In this document: positions 7,843-16,753 of the stretch, in pieces
How positions within the stretch are numbered: the stretch's first letter is position 1
Layout of the letters: each line of letters begins with the position of its first letter
Source: Pseudoalteromonas sp. T1lg88
GTDB taxonomy: Bacteria; Pseudomonadota; Gammaproteobacteria; Enterobacterales; Alteromonadaceae
Reading direction: 5' to 3'
Assembly (NCBI RefSeq): GCF_002964765.1
Contig: NZ_PQCF01000026.1
Coordinates: 101,296 to 165,295, forward strand
Length of the DNA stretch: 64,000 nucleotides
Made by a program: the position numbers and the translations under genes
Notes under the pieces: generated by a model
What the model saw: the letters and a program-made list of their open reading frames with translations, nothing else
Told to the model about the DNA's origin: nothing
Databases searched by the model: none

Positions 7843-9827
7843 CCGAATTTATTTTCTTACGACCGCAACTATTATGGTTACTGCTACTGCCGGGCTTTTA
7901 TCTGATCTGGCGCCTGCTTGCCGGTAAGGGCGAGCAACAGCAACAGCCCCTGATCGCCCCCCATTTGGCGGCACAAGTGATGCAAGAAGGCGCTGAGCAA
8001 CGACAAAACAATGGCCTGCTCAACGCTCTGCTGCTGGCACTTATGGTGGTGGCCATAGCCGGCCCCAGCTTTAGCAAGCAAGAGCTGCCTGTGTATGAGG
8101 CGAAAATGGCACGGGTTATGGTGATGGACATGTCCCGCTCCATGTTTAGCACGGATATCAGCCCCAACCGACTGCAACAGGCCCGCTTTAAAGCCCTGGA
8201 TATGGTGGAGCTGTTTAAAGAAGGTGAAACGGCGCTTATCGCCTATGCCGGCGACGCTTTTACCATTTCGCCGCTGACCTCGGACAGTCAAACCCTGACC
8301 AATCTTATCCCCAGCCTAAGCCCGGATATTATGCCGGAGCAAGGCAGTAATGTGATGGCGGCCTTGACCCTGGCACAGGAGCTGCTGGAGCAGGCCGACT
8401 ACCCGCAAGGGGACATAATTCTTATCAGCGACGGCATAGATAGAGAAGAAGAAGACGATATCCGCTCTTGGCTCAGCAACAATGATTACCGTTTGCATAT
8501 CTATGCCATCGGCAGTGAGCAAGGTGCTCCCATCAGCCTGCCTGATGGCGGCTTCTTAAAAGACAATCAGGGACAAATCGTCATTCCTAAAACTAACTTT
8601 GAGCGCCTGCAACGCCTAACGAGATTGGGAAGCGGTAAACTGATCCGTTATCAGCCAAGCAGTGAAAACCTTGGCGTATTGGCGGTTTCCAAAGGCGAAA
8701 AAATGACGCAACAGGCACAAAACCAGCAAACCCTTTGGCGAATCGACGCCGGCATCTATCTGGCGTTATTGGTTCTGCCCTTGCTGCTATGGCAACTGCA
8801 ACGCCGCGCCATTATGCTATGCGCCGCCTTAGTGCTGATACCGCAAATATGGAGCCCGGCCTATGCCGCCAGCGGCCAGTCCTGGTTTAATAATGCCGAG
8901 CAAAACGCCCTGAATGCCTACCATGATAAGGCCTATGAACAGGCGGCACAGGCGCAAAATCCTTTGCTCAGTGGCGCCGCCAAATACCAGCAGCAGGATT
9001 ACCAAGGTGCCTTGGCGGATTTTAACAAGGATAACTCGGCCACCGGCCTGTATAACCAAGGTAATGCCCTAGCGCAGCTGGGTGATATTGATGCGGCCCT
9101 GGAGCGCTATCAGCAGGCTTTGGAGAAAGACCCAAACCTGGAGGCCGCCAAGGCCAATAAGGCGACCCTGGAGCAGTTGAAAAAGCAGCAAGAGCAGCAA
9201 CAAAATCAACAAGGTGATTCGGGGCAGGAGCAAGGCTCCCAAGACCAGGACTCGCAACAACAGCAGCAAGATGGCCAACAACAAGGTGACGGCCAGCAGC
9301 AAGGCACTGAGCAACAAGGTGAGTCGCAACAACAAGACGACTCCGAGCAACAAAATGGTGGCAGCAGCACGCAAAACGAGCGTAACAGCAATGAGCGCAA
9401 CCGCCCGCAAAACAGCGCCCAAGCCGACGATAAGTCGGAGCAAGGCGAGCAACAAGATGCGGATGAATCTTCGAGCGAGCAATCTAACGAGCAAGATGCC
9501 AAGCAAAAAAATAATGCCGCAGCATCGCCTAAGGAATCGCCCGAAGCCGATAGCTCACAAGAGCAAGAAGGCAAATTACAGCAGCAAGCGTTGAACGAAC
9601 AAGAGCCTGGCGCCGAAAAGGGAGAGCAGGATGCTGAGCAACAGGCTGCCATGGCCAGTGCCGCACTTAGCCCAGAAGAGCGCGAAAAAGCGCAACAGCT
9701 CAATCAACTGCTACGAAAAATCCCCGACAACCCGGAAATCCTGCTGCGCAACAAGATGCAATTAGAAGCTCAGCAACGCCAAAGTCATCGCCGCCGCTTA
9801 CCACAAGGAGTAGAGAAGTCATGGTAA
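7839..9827 (+). CDS. VWA and TPR fusion protein (BatB-BatC type)
   Basis: This 662-residue protein joins a BatB-like half to a BatC-like half. The first part has two N-terminal membrane helices, a VWA domain with an intact MIDAS (DMSRS, Asp97, Ser99, Ser101) and a further pair of helices near residues 308-345. The second part has tetratricopeptide repeats (about 355-450), then some 170 residues dominated by Gln with Glu, Asp, Ser and Asn. The start at 7839 gives the ATGA overlap with batA; the open frame runs further upstream but that part is batA sequence in another frame. The glutamine-rich tract is probably disordered. Confidence 0.88.
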   Translation: MTEFIFLRPQLLWLLLLPGFYLIWRLLAGKGEQQQQPLIAPHLAAQVMQEGAEQRQNNGLLNALLLALMVVAIAGPSFSKQELPVYEAKMARVMVMDMSRSMFSTDISPNRLQQARFKALDMVELFKEGETALIAYAGDAFTISPLTSDSQTLTNLIPSLSPDIMPEQGSNVMAALTLAQELLEQADYPQGDIILISDGIDREEEDDIRSWLSNNDYRLHIYAIGSEQGAPISLPDGGFLKDNQGQIVIPKTNFERLQRLTRLGSGKLIRYQPSSENLGVLAVSKGEKMTQQAQNQQTLWRIDAGIYLALLVLPLLLWQLQRRAIMLCAALVLIPQIWSPAYAASGQSWFNNAEQNALNAYHDKAYEQAAQAQNPLLSGAAKYQQQDYQGALADFNKDNSATGLYNQGNALAQLGDIDAALERYQQALEKDPNLEAAKANKATLEQLKKQQEQQQNQQGDSGQEQGSQDQDSQQQQQDGQQQGDGQQQGTEQQGESQQQDDSEQQNGGSSTQNERNSNERNRPQNSAQADDKSEQGEQQDADESSSEQSNEQDAKQKNNAAASPKESPEADSSQEQEGKLQQQALNEQEPGAEKGEQDAEQQAAMASAALSPEEREKAQQLNQLLRKIPDNPEILLRNKMQLEAQQRQSHRRRLPQGVEKSW

Positions 9828-11449
9828 GAAGTTTTTTATATATTTGCTTTATTTGCTTAAGCCTGCCGACCTTGGCCTTGTCGCAGCTTGAAGCCAGCGT
9901 CGATAAAAACCCTGTGTCCGCCGGTGAATACTTTATGTTGACCCTGAACGCCGATGACGCCATAACAGACAGCCAACCAGACACCCAGGTCCTGTTGCAA
10001 GACTTTGTGGTCGGCCCTACCTATCGCAGTACCAACACCCAGATCATCAATGGTGTGATCAGCCGTAAAACCAGCTGGCGGGTGGAATTGATGGCCCGTA
10101 ACCCGGGCCAATATGAGATCCCGGCTTTCGAAATCCAGGGCATCAGCTCCACGCCCTTTACCCTTAACGTGGTCGCCAATAAGGATGCACAGAGCGATGA
10201 CAATAACGCCTTTATTAAAACCGAGCTGACGCCGGCCTCCTTGTATGTGCAACAGGCGGCTATTTATACCGTCAAACTTTATGTTGGCGTCGACCTTATT
10301 GATGCGGCCATGTCAGCCCCAGCAATGGGTGACGCGAATGTGGCTCAGTTGGGCCGCGACAGCGAAAGCCAGGAAGTGATTGATGGCCGCCGCTATCGGG
10401 TGATCCAGCGCGAGTATCTGATCCAACCGCAAAAAAGCGGCACCTTTGAGCTGCAAGCACCGGTATTCGAAGGTAAAGTCCGTGTAAACTACCGACCAGT
10501 GGCCATCAGCGCCCGCGGTAAGGATCAGTTAGTGGATATTAAGCCCACCCCGGCACAGTACAGCGGCGCCTGGCTGCCCAGCGAGTTGGTAGATTTAAGT
10601 GAGCAATGGCAAGGTCTGGAGCAAGAGGTAAAGGTTGGCACGCCGATCACCCGGACGCTCACGCTCACCGCGCTCAATGTTACCAAGGAGCAATTACCGG
10701 ATCTAACCAGCACAAACATAGAGGCGGTGCGCAGCTATGCAGATCAATCCGAGCGCACTCATGTGGTTCGCAATGGCCGCATTATCGCCCAGACCAAAAC
10801 CTCCATCGCCTATGTGCCTCAAAAACCGGGCACCTATACACTGCCGGCAATTTCAATTAACTGGTTTAATACCGTGACTGGGCGTGAGCAGGTGGCCAGT
10901 GTCCCCGAGCAACAAATTACCGTAGTCGCTGCCGATGGCACTAAAGTCGCCGCAAATGAGCCGCCACAAACTGAGCAAACCACCACACCGGATATCGATG
11001 TGAGTGCGAACGAAAATACCAGTGCAGCTCAAGAGCAACCCGGTTCACTGCCCTGGTGGCTGGCCTTACCCGGCTATTTTCTTTGGCTGGTGACTCTGCT
11101 GCTCTGGTGGTTTAGTCACAAGCGCAGCAAGGCACAAACTATAGCTCCAAGCCAGGAAACAGCTCCTATTGCACAGGCAAGTGTGCAATCAATCCAGGAC
11201 GCCGCGGCTAAGAATGATGGTAAGGCCCTGTATCAGGCCATAGACGCCTACGCCAAGTCCCATTATGGCAACATAGATGCTTGGCTTGCTCTGTGGTCAC
11301 AGGATGCGGTGCAGGAATTTGCCAAGTTGCGCCAGTCCCTGTACAGCCCAAGTACAACCGAGGTTGACTACAGTGCTATCGCCAAGGCTGCAGCCTATAC
11401 CCCGCGCCCAAGCCATAAACCACAGGCTGAGCTAGACTCCTTGTATTAA
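9821..11449 (+). CDS. batD: BatD-family protein
   Basis: This 542-residue protein begins with a signal peptide (FLYICFICLSLPTLALS), followed by a long periplasmic region of beta-rich domains beginning LEASVDKNPVSAGEYFMLTL, the usual BatD opening. A membrane helix (LPWWLALPGYFLWLVTLLLWWF) lies near residue 415, with a cytoplasmic C-terminal domain after it. It overlaps the BatBC gene by seven bases and closes the MoxR operon. BatD proteins are thought to hold together the VWA partners; this is inferred from the family. Confidence 0.87.
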   Translation: MVRSFLYICFICLSLPTLALSQLEASVDKNPVSAGEYFMLTLNADDAITDSQPDTQVLLQDFVVGPTYRSTNTQIINGVISRKTSWRVELMARNPGQYEIPAFEIQGISSTPFTLNVVANKDAQSDDNNAFIKTELTPASLYVQQAAIYTVKLYVGVDLIDAAMSAPAMGDANVAQLGRDSESQEVIDGRRYRVIQREYLIQPQKSGTFELQAPVFEGKVRVNYRPVAISARGKDQLVDIKPTPAQYSGAWLPSELVDLSEQWQGLEQEVKVGTPITRTLTLTALNVTKEQLPDLTSTNIEAVRSYADQSERTHVVRNGRIIAQTKTSIAYVPQKPGTYTLPAISINWFNTVTGREQVASVPEQQITVVAADGTKVAANEPPQTEQTTTPDIDVSANENTSAAQEQPGSLPWWLALPGYFLWLVTLLLWWFSHKRSKAQTIAPSQETAPIAQASVQSIQDAAAKNDGKALYQAIDAYAKSHYGNIDAWLALWSQDAVQEFAKLRQSLYSPSTTEVDYSAIAKAAAYTPRPSHKPQAELDSLY

Positions 11450-11538
11450 AACCTTTTTCGCCTGGTTTGCGCTGCGTCGCAAGCCAGGTGCAAAAATTTC
11501 CCCTTTTACGAAATAATTTTTCGTCATTACAGGTCTTT

Positions 11539-12063
11539 ATGGGCATGGCAGATAAACAAAAGCGCTATGAAGCGCTGGTGCAGGTCTACCACAAAGAGCT
11601 CTATCGTTTTGCCTTTTGGTTAAGCAAGGATGCCACTGTGGCGGAAGACCTGGTCCAAGAAACATTTTTAAGAGCGTGGCGATCGTTGGATTCCTTGCAG
11701 GATCAGGGCGCGGCTAAGTCGTGGCTGCTAACCATATTGCGCCGTGAAAACGCCCGCCGCTTTGAACGTAAACAGTTTGATTACAGCGATGTCGAGCAAG
11801 ACACATTAGTCGATGAGCGCAATACCGCCCTCGATGATGATATGGAGCTCACCGTGCTGCAGCGACATATCATGGCCTTACCAGACGAATACAGGGAGCC
11901 CTTGATATTGCAGGTGATGGCCGGATGCAGTGGCGAGGAAATTGCCGACATCCTTAATCTCAACAAGAACACGGTAATGACGCGCTTATATCGGGCTCGC
12001 AACCAGCTAAAAGACGCATTAACTCGTAACCCTGACAAATTTAATGAGGCCCCCAATGGATGA
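11539..12063 (+). CDS. ECF-type RNA polymerase sigma factor
   Basis: This 174-residue sigma-70 family protein has only regions 2 and 4. Region 2 is seen in LYRFAFWLSKDATVAEDLVQ and region 4 in LPDEYREPLILQVMAGCSGE followed by the helix-turn-helix NLNKNTVMTRLYRAR. The start at 11539 is chosen for an AGGT site just upstream; ATG 11545 is an alternative, and the frame is open back to 11467. The downstream gene overlaps it by eight bases and is the likely regulator. The target genes cannot be read from the sequence. Confidence 0.88.
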   Translation: MGMADKQKRYEALVQVYHKELYRFAFWLSKDATVAEDLVQETFLRAWRSLDSLQDQGAAKSWLLTILRRENARRFERKQFDYSDVEQDTLVDERNTALDDDMELTVLQRHIMALPDEYREPLILQVMAGCSGEEIADILNLNKNTVMTRLYRARNQLKDALTRNPDKFNEAPNG

Positions 12064-12775
12064 ACTCGAATTTCGCCGGCGCCTTTTAGCTCAGCCGCAG
12101 AATAAAGACAAAGAGCTGCTTGAGTACGCACAGCAAAACCCTGAGCGCATGAGTTTGGTCAATGAACTCAAAAGCTTTGATAAGGAGCTGCACCAAGCCA
12201 TGAATGTGTCGGTGCCGGAAAACCTGGTCGATAAGATTATTTTTAGGCAAAGCATGAGCGATGATACGAGCGCGAATACCCACCCCCTAAAACGCTCCCC
12301 TAATCGTCCCTGGTATCTGGCGCTGGTTGCCAGTGTCGCCCTGGTGTTTACCTTTGCCTTGTATCAGCTTAATAGCCCGACCCTGAGCATAGGCGAGCAT
12401 GCTCTGGCCCATGTGTACCACGAAATCGACTCGCTGGAGGCCCAAGACCGCCTGGATATGGCCACGGTCAATGCCCGCCTTGCCGAGCTAGGTGGCCAAT
12501 TAAGCGCCCTGCCCGGTGAAGTGACCTTTGCTCGTTTTTGCCGCTTTAAGGGGCAAAAAAGTCTGCATCTGGTATTTAATTCTCAGTTTGGCCCCATGAC
12601 GGTATTTATCGTCCCGACCAATAACCAATACCTGGGCGATGACTATTTTTCCGATCAGCGTTTTGCCGGACGGATTTCCCACTTTCCCAAGGGGGATGCC
12701 ATCTTGGTAGCCGCCGCACAGGCGCCTATAGATGAATATCAAAGTCGCATAAACCAATCGCTGCAATGGCTATAA
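12056..12775 (+). CDS. DUF3379 family membrane protein, probable anti-sigma partner
   Basis: This 239-residue protein has a charged cytoplasmic N-terminal third, one membrane helix (WYLALVASVALVFTFALYQL, near residue 82) and a C-terminal domain outside the membrane. The family (DUF3379) is regularly coded directly after an ECF sigma factor, and the overlap with that gene suggests it binds or controls the sigma factor. No zinc-binding anti-sigma motif is visible, so the role is inferred from context. The start at 12056 is preferred to the frame opening at 12044 because GAGG lies upstream. Confidence 0.75.
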   Translation: MDELEFRRRLLAQPQNKDKELLEYAQQNPERMSLVNELKSFDKELHQAMNVSVPENLVDKIIFRQSMSDDTSANTHPLKRSPNRPWYLALVASVALVFTFALYQLNSPTLSIGEHALAHVYHEIDSLEAQDRLDMATVNARLAELGGQLSALPGEVTFARFCRFKGQKSLHLVFNSQFGPMTVFIVPTNNQYLGDDYFSDQRFAGRISHFPKGDAILVAAAQAPIDEYQSRINQSLQWL

Positions 12776-12796
12776 GGCGGCACTTCCCCAGATAGC

Positions 12797-12834
12797 AAAA
12801 AGCCACCCTTAGCGAACTAAGGGTGGCTTTTTTG
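12797..12834. terminator. bidirectional intrinsic terminator
   Basis: A perfect 12-bp stem (AGCCACCCTTAG / CTAAGGGTGGCT, 4-base loop) is flanked by A and T runs. It serves the convergent sigma/DUF3379 operon and putP. Confidence 0.92.
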
Positions 12835-12862
12835 TGTCTCTAAGCAAGCGATAAGCCCAGGC

Positions 12863-14413
12863 TTAATTTAGCTCCGCTTTCAGCGAAGCTTCTACTTCCT
12901 CAAAGGTAGCCACCAACTCTTCGCTTGGCTCTTTGGTTGCCAGCGACACCACAAAAATGGCAATACAAGAGAAGATAAAGCCAGGGACAATCTCGTAAAT
13001 AAGACTGCTCAGGCTCTGACCGTTAATGCTAATTGGCGCATAAATCCAGAACAATACCGTGGCGGCACCCACCACCATACCGGCAATCGCACCTTGCAGG
13101 TTCATGCGTTTCCAGTACAGGCTAAACAAGACCAAAGGACCGAACGCAGCACCAAAGCCAGCCCAAGCATTACTAACCAGATCCAAAATAGAGCTGTCGC
13201 GGTCATAGGCAAGATAAATGGCACACAGGGCAACCAGCACTACGCTGATACGACCTATCAACACCAACTCTTTCTGTGACGCCTCACGACGCACATAGAT
13301 GCGGTAGAAGTCCTCGGTCAGCGAGCTTGAGCACACCAACAACTGAGATGAAATGGTACTCATAATGGCCGCCAAAATCGCCGCCAGTAAGAAGCCAGCA
13401 ATCAAGGGATGGAACAGCAGCTCGGCAAGCACCAGGAATATGGTTTCCTTATCATCGATAGGCATTTGGTTTTCCAGCATATAGGCGGCACCGAATAAAC
13501 CGGTTAACACCGCACCTATGGCCGAGAGCGTCATCCAGGACATACCGATACGACGCATGGTAGGCATTACCTTCACCGAGCGTACCGACATAAAACGCAC
13601 AATAATATGCGGCTGACCAAAATAACCTAGGCCCCAGGCCATGGCTGAAATAATGGCAATGGTTGAACCACCGGCAAACCAGTCCATCATATTCAGTGCA
13701 TGCACTTCGCTGTCTTTGGGCGAGGACAACAGCAAGTCATAACTGGCATTGCCTAGCGTTTCGAACACCGGCTGATCCAGCATGGTATAAGTGACTAGCG
13801 GTACCGCCAGTAAGGACACAAACATGATACAGCCTTGCACGAAGTCCGTCAGGCTCACTGCCAGGAAACCACCGAACAAGGTGTACAGCACCACCACACC
13901 GGTAGTCACATACAAGCCGGTTTCATAACTCATACCAAAGGAGTTCTCAAACAGCTTACCACCGGCAACCACGCCGGATGAGGTATAAAGGGTAAAGAAA
14001 ACTATGATGACGATGGCGGAAATAACGCGAAGAATATTTTTGTTATCGGCGAAGCGATTGGCAAAGTAATCCGGGATGGTAATGGCGTCATTTGCTCTTT
14101 CTGTGTACACACGCAAACGCGGTGCAACCAGGAAGTAGTTAGCCCAGGCACCCAGTACCAGGCCTATGGCTATCCATACCTTGCTCAAGCCAAATAAATA
14201 CATGGCTCCAGGCAAGCCCATAAGTAACCAACCACTCATATCTGAAGCCCCGGCGGACAGGGCGGCAACACTTGGCGACAGATTTCGACCACCGAGCATA
14301 TAGCCCGACACATCATCCGTCGATTGTTTATAGGCGTACAAGCCTATGCCAAGCATGGCAATAAAATAAAGGGCGAGTGATATTATCGTACCTAATTCCA
14401 AACTAGCCTCCAA
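12863..14413 (-). CDS. putP: sodium/proline symporter PutP
   Basis: This 516-residue sodium:solute symporter has about 13 membrane helices. Typical PutP features are the start FIAMLGIGLYAYKQSTDDVS, GGRNLSPSVAALSAGASDMS and GLPGAMYLFGLSKVWIA. It imports proline driven by sodium and is slightly longer than the E. coli protein (502), with an acidic C-terminal tail. It stands alone, with no putA beside it. Confidence 0.93.
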   Translation of the reverse strand: MEASLELGTIISLALYFIAMLGIGLYAYKQSTDDVSGYMLGGRNLSPSVAALSAGASDMSGWLLMGLPGAMYLFGLSKVWIAIGLVLGAWANYFLVAPRLRVYTERANDAITIPDYFANRFADNKNILRVISAIVIIVFFTLYTSSGVVAGGKLFENSFGMSYETGLYVTTGVVVLYTLFGGFLAVSLTDFVQGCIMFVSLLAVPLVTYTMLDQPVFETLGNASYDLLLSSPKDSEVHALNMMDWFAGGSTIAIISAMAWGLGYFGQPHIIVRFMSVRSVKVMPTMRRIGMSWMTLSAIGAVLTGLFGAAYMLENQMPIDDKETIFLVLAELLFHPLIAGFLLAAILAAIMSTISSQLLVCSSSLTEDFYRIYVRREASQKELVLIGRISVVLVALCAIYLAYDRDSSILDLVSNAWAGFGAAFGPLVLFSLYWKRMNLQGAIAGMVVGAATVLFWIYAPISINGQSLSSLIYEIVPGFIFSCIAIFVVSLATKEPSEELVATFEEVEASLKAELN

Positions 14414-14730
14414 CTTTAGCGCTACTAAATAGTGCGTGCCTTGGCCACTGGCTCAAAGCTATTTGTTATTGTCTTATTCGGCCATAAACCAAGACCGAGT
14501 CGCATACTATAGCATGGCGAGCGGGGGCAACTCCAATTAGTGCGTTTGTCGCCATAATTGCGATAACAAAAGTAAGTATGTTGTTTAAACGTAAAAAGTA
14601 CTTTTCTGGGGTAACAAAAGTATATAGTACTGGGTGAAAGCCATTTCAATTTCTCATATATTGTTAGAAATACAATAGCTCTGTAATGGACTGGGCCCTA
14701 ACTGATCAGCAACCGGTATGGATGTAATAA
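14414..14730. other. intergenic region between putP and the EAL-HDOD gene
   Basis: This 317-base divergent promoter region has no convincing gene. A 12-base palindrome (AAAAGTACTTTT, 14594-14605) is the only clear symmetric site; whether it is an operator is unknown. A small minus-strand frame here (14425-14649) has no ribosome binding site and an implausible composition. Confidence 0.5.
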
Positions 14731-15951
14731 ATGAATTTCTACGCTGCGCGACAACCTATTCTAGATAGAGACAAATCCCTGGTAGGCTATGAGCTCCTGT
14801 TTCGCGATGGTCTTGATAACGTTTTCCCCCAGATCAATGACGACCAAGCCACCTCACGGCTTATCGAAGGCAGTCAGTTTACTTTTGGTCTTGAAGAGTT
14901 AACCGGCAACAAGCCCGCCTATATTAATTTCTCCCTGGAAACCTTGGCCAAGGGCTATGCCACCACCATGGGCAGCGACGAAATCGTCGTGGAAATCCTC
15001 GAAACGGTGCAACCGAGCCTGCGCCTGCTGGCTCTGATCAAGGATTTGAAAGAGCGCGGTTATACCCTGGCACTGGATGACTACAAGCATCAAAATGAAT
15101 GGCGTCACTTTTACCCCTATATCGACATTATAAAAATCGACTATTTGCAAACCCCTGTGGAGCAAATTGAGGAAGTGATTGAAACACTTAAGCCCTTCCC
15201 TCATATTAAACTGCTGGCGGAGAAGGTTGAAACCCATGAACAATATCAACATGCCATGGACCTTGGTTTTAGCTTATTCCAAGGCTTTTTCTTCTCTAAA
15301 CCGGAAATAGTGCAAAGCAAGGCGCTGCCGCCTTCTGAATTAACTTTGGCTGAGCTGCTTTATCAAACCTTGAACACAGAGTTGGATTTGGCCAAGATCA
15401 CTGCGGTGTTCGAGCGCGACGTCAACCTTAGCTACAAATTGCTGCGCTATTCCAACTCGGCCATGTTTAAACGTCGTACGGAAATCACCAGTATTAATCA
15501 AGCCTTAGTGGTACTGGGTGACAAGGAAATCAAAAAGTTTCTCTCCCTCTTGTATACCGCCCAACTCTCATCGGATAAACCCGCCGAGCTTATACGCCTG
15601 TCTTTAACACGCGCTCGTTTTGCCGAGATATTGGCAAAGCAGCATGCGGAGCAAATCGACTCGGAGCGCGCCTTTTTAACGGCCATAATGTCGCTGCTTG
15701 ATGCCATCTTAGATCTAAGCATGAATGAAGTAGTAGAGCGCTTACCTCTGGCTGACGATATCAAGGAGGCGCTGCTCGACGGCAAGGGGGAATTGGGCGA
15801 TTACCTGGCCCTGGTTGAACAATACGAGCATGCCCAGTGGCAAGAAGCCAATGCCACCATAGATAAGATGAAGCTTGATGCCAAACGCGTGCCCGATGCT
15901 TACCATGAGGCCATTCTATGGGCTCAGGAGCAAATGAAGGCAATTATGTAA
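14731..15951 (+). CDS. EAL and HDOD domain signalling protein (YuxH/CdgJ type)
   Basis: This 406-residue protein has an N-terminal EAL-like domain (about 1-200) and a C-terminal HDOD domain (about 200-400). The start NFYAARQPILDRDKSLVGYE is typical. The catalytic EAL motif is replaced by ELL, and the usual AEGVE reads AEKVE, while LALDDY, IKIDYL and QGFFFSKP remain. It is therefore probably not an active c-di-GMP phosphodiesterase and may act through binding; family members affect motility and biofilm formation in Vibrio. Confidence 0.88.
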   Translation: MNFYAARQPILDRDKSLVGYELLFRDGLDNVFPQINDDQATSRLIEGSQFTFGLEELTGNKPAYINFSLETLAKGYATTMGSDEIVVEILETVQPSLRLLALIKDLKERGYTLALDDYKHQNEWRHFYPYIDIIKIDYLQTPVEQIEEVIETLKPFPHIKLLAEKVETHEQYQHAMDLGFSLFQGFFFSKPEIVQSKALPPSELTLAELLYQTLNTELDLAKITAVFERDVNLSYKLLRYSNSAMFKRRTEITSINQALVVLGDKEIKKFLSLLYTAQLSSDKPAELIRLSLTRARFAEILAKQHAEQIDSERAFLTAIMSLLDAILDLSMNEVVERLPLADDIKEALLDGKGELGDYLALVEQYEHAQWQEANATIDKMKLDAKRVPDAYHEAILWAQEQMKAIM

Positions 15952-15963
15952 GCCACTATGAAG

Positions 15964-15999
15964 CAATAAAAAAGCCTGCTAAATGCAGGCTTTTTTATT
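15964..15999. terminator. bidirectional intrinsic terminator
   Basis: GCCTGC / GCAGGC with a 5-base loop is flanked by six A on one side and six T on the other. It separates the EAL-HDOD gene from convergent mlaA. Confidence 0.9.
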
Positions 16000-16007
16000 G
16001 CTGATTT

Positions 16008-16745
16008 TTAGAGATTCTCTAGGAAGTCATCGTCGTATTCTTCCGCTTCCGGCTCTTCGACCAGCGGCGGATTACCATCGTGCAGCTCATACAGCTGACG
16101 CTGATAATAAACGTCTTTCACAAAAGTATAAGGGTCCAGTGACTCATTCAACAGACTCTCTTGAGGGATCAGGGAGGCACGGGTTTCTACCACTTTCAAC
16201 ACAAATACCAGGATGGTTTCCGGCGTACTCAGGGCGATTTCCGGCAACACAAAGTTATCCACCACATCGCCTGTGAGGTTGCGGGCCGTGCTCGGGCCCA
16301 TACCCGGCAACATCAAATAGGCACCATCACCTATGCCCCAAACACCCAGGGTCTGACCGAAGTCTTCATCCACATGCTCTAGGCCAAGACTGCTGGCAAT
16401 ATCGAACAAACCACCAATGCCGACCGTGGTATTAACCAAAAAACGCGCCATGGCGATACCGGTGCGATCCGCCTTGCCTTGCAACGCAGCGTTAATGGCA
16501 TCCGTGGGCGCACCTATATTGTCGGTAAAATTGGCGATCGAGCGACGCACTGGCGCCGGTGTCACTTCCACATAACCGACCGCCACAGGACGTAAAATAT
16601 AGGCGTCGAGGACATCCATATTAAAGTCATAAATAGGGCGGTTAACACTTTGCAGCGGGTCGCGCGGGTCTTCCTTCTCCGCCGGCACCTGAGCACAGGC
16701 GCTTAGCAGCAGTGCCGATAAGGTTATTAGAGTCTTTTTAAGCAT
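16008..16745 (-). CDS. mlaA: phospholipid-binding lipoprotein MlaA (VacJ)
   Basis: This 245-residue outer-membrane lipoprotein has a short signal peptide and lipobox LSAC (Cys16). The family start DPLQSVNRPIYDFNMDVLD and the motif FLVNTTVGIGGLFDIAS are clear. MlaA removes misplaced phospholipids from the outer leaflet of the outer membrane and passes them to MlaC. It follows ccmI by eight bases on the same strand, so it may be read from the ccm operon; the other mla genes are not in this window. Confidence 0.94.
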   Translation of the reverse strand: MLKKTLITLSALLLSACAQVPAEKEDPRDPLQSVNRPIYDFNMDVLDAYILRPVAVGYVEVTPAPVRRSIANFTDNIGAPTDAINAALQGKADRTGIAMARFLVNTTVGIGGLFDIASSLGLEHVDEDFGQTLGVWGIGDGAYLMLPGMGPSTARNLTGDVVDNFVLPEIALSTPETILVFVLKVVETRASLIPQESLLNESLDPYTFVKDVYYQRQLYELHDGNPPLVEEPEAEEYDDDFLENL

Positions 16746-16753
16746 CGTCTATC

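Noticed and set aside
9069..9703. long leucine- or cysteine/serine-rich minus-strand frames
   Set aside because: They are the reverse of the CAA/CAG-rich glutamine tract of the BatBC gene; the composition is an artefact of that repeat.
14425..14649. 74-residue minus-strand frame upstream of putP
   Set aside because: No ribosome binding site, odd composition, and it occupies the region that must hold the putP promoter.
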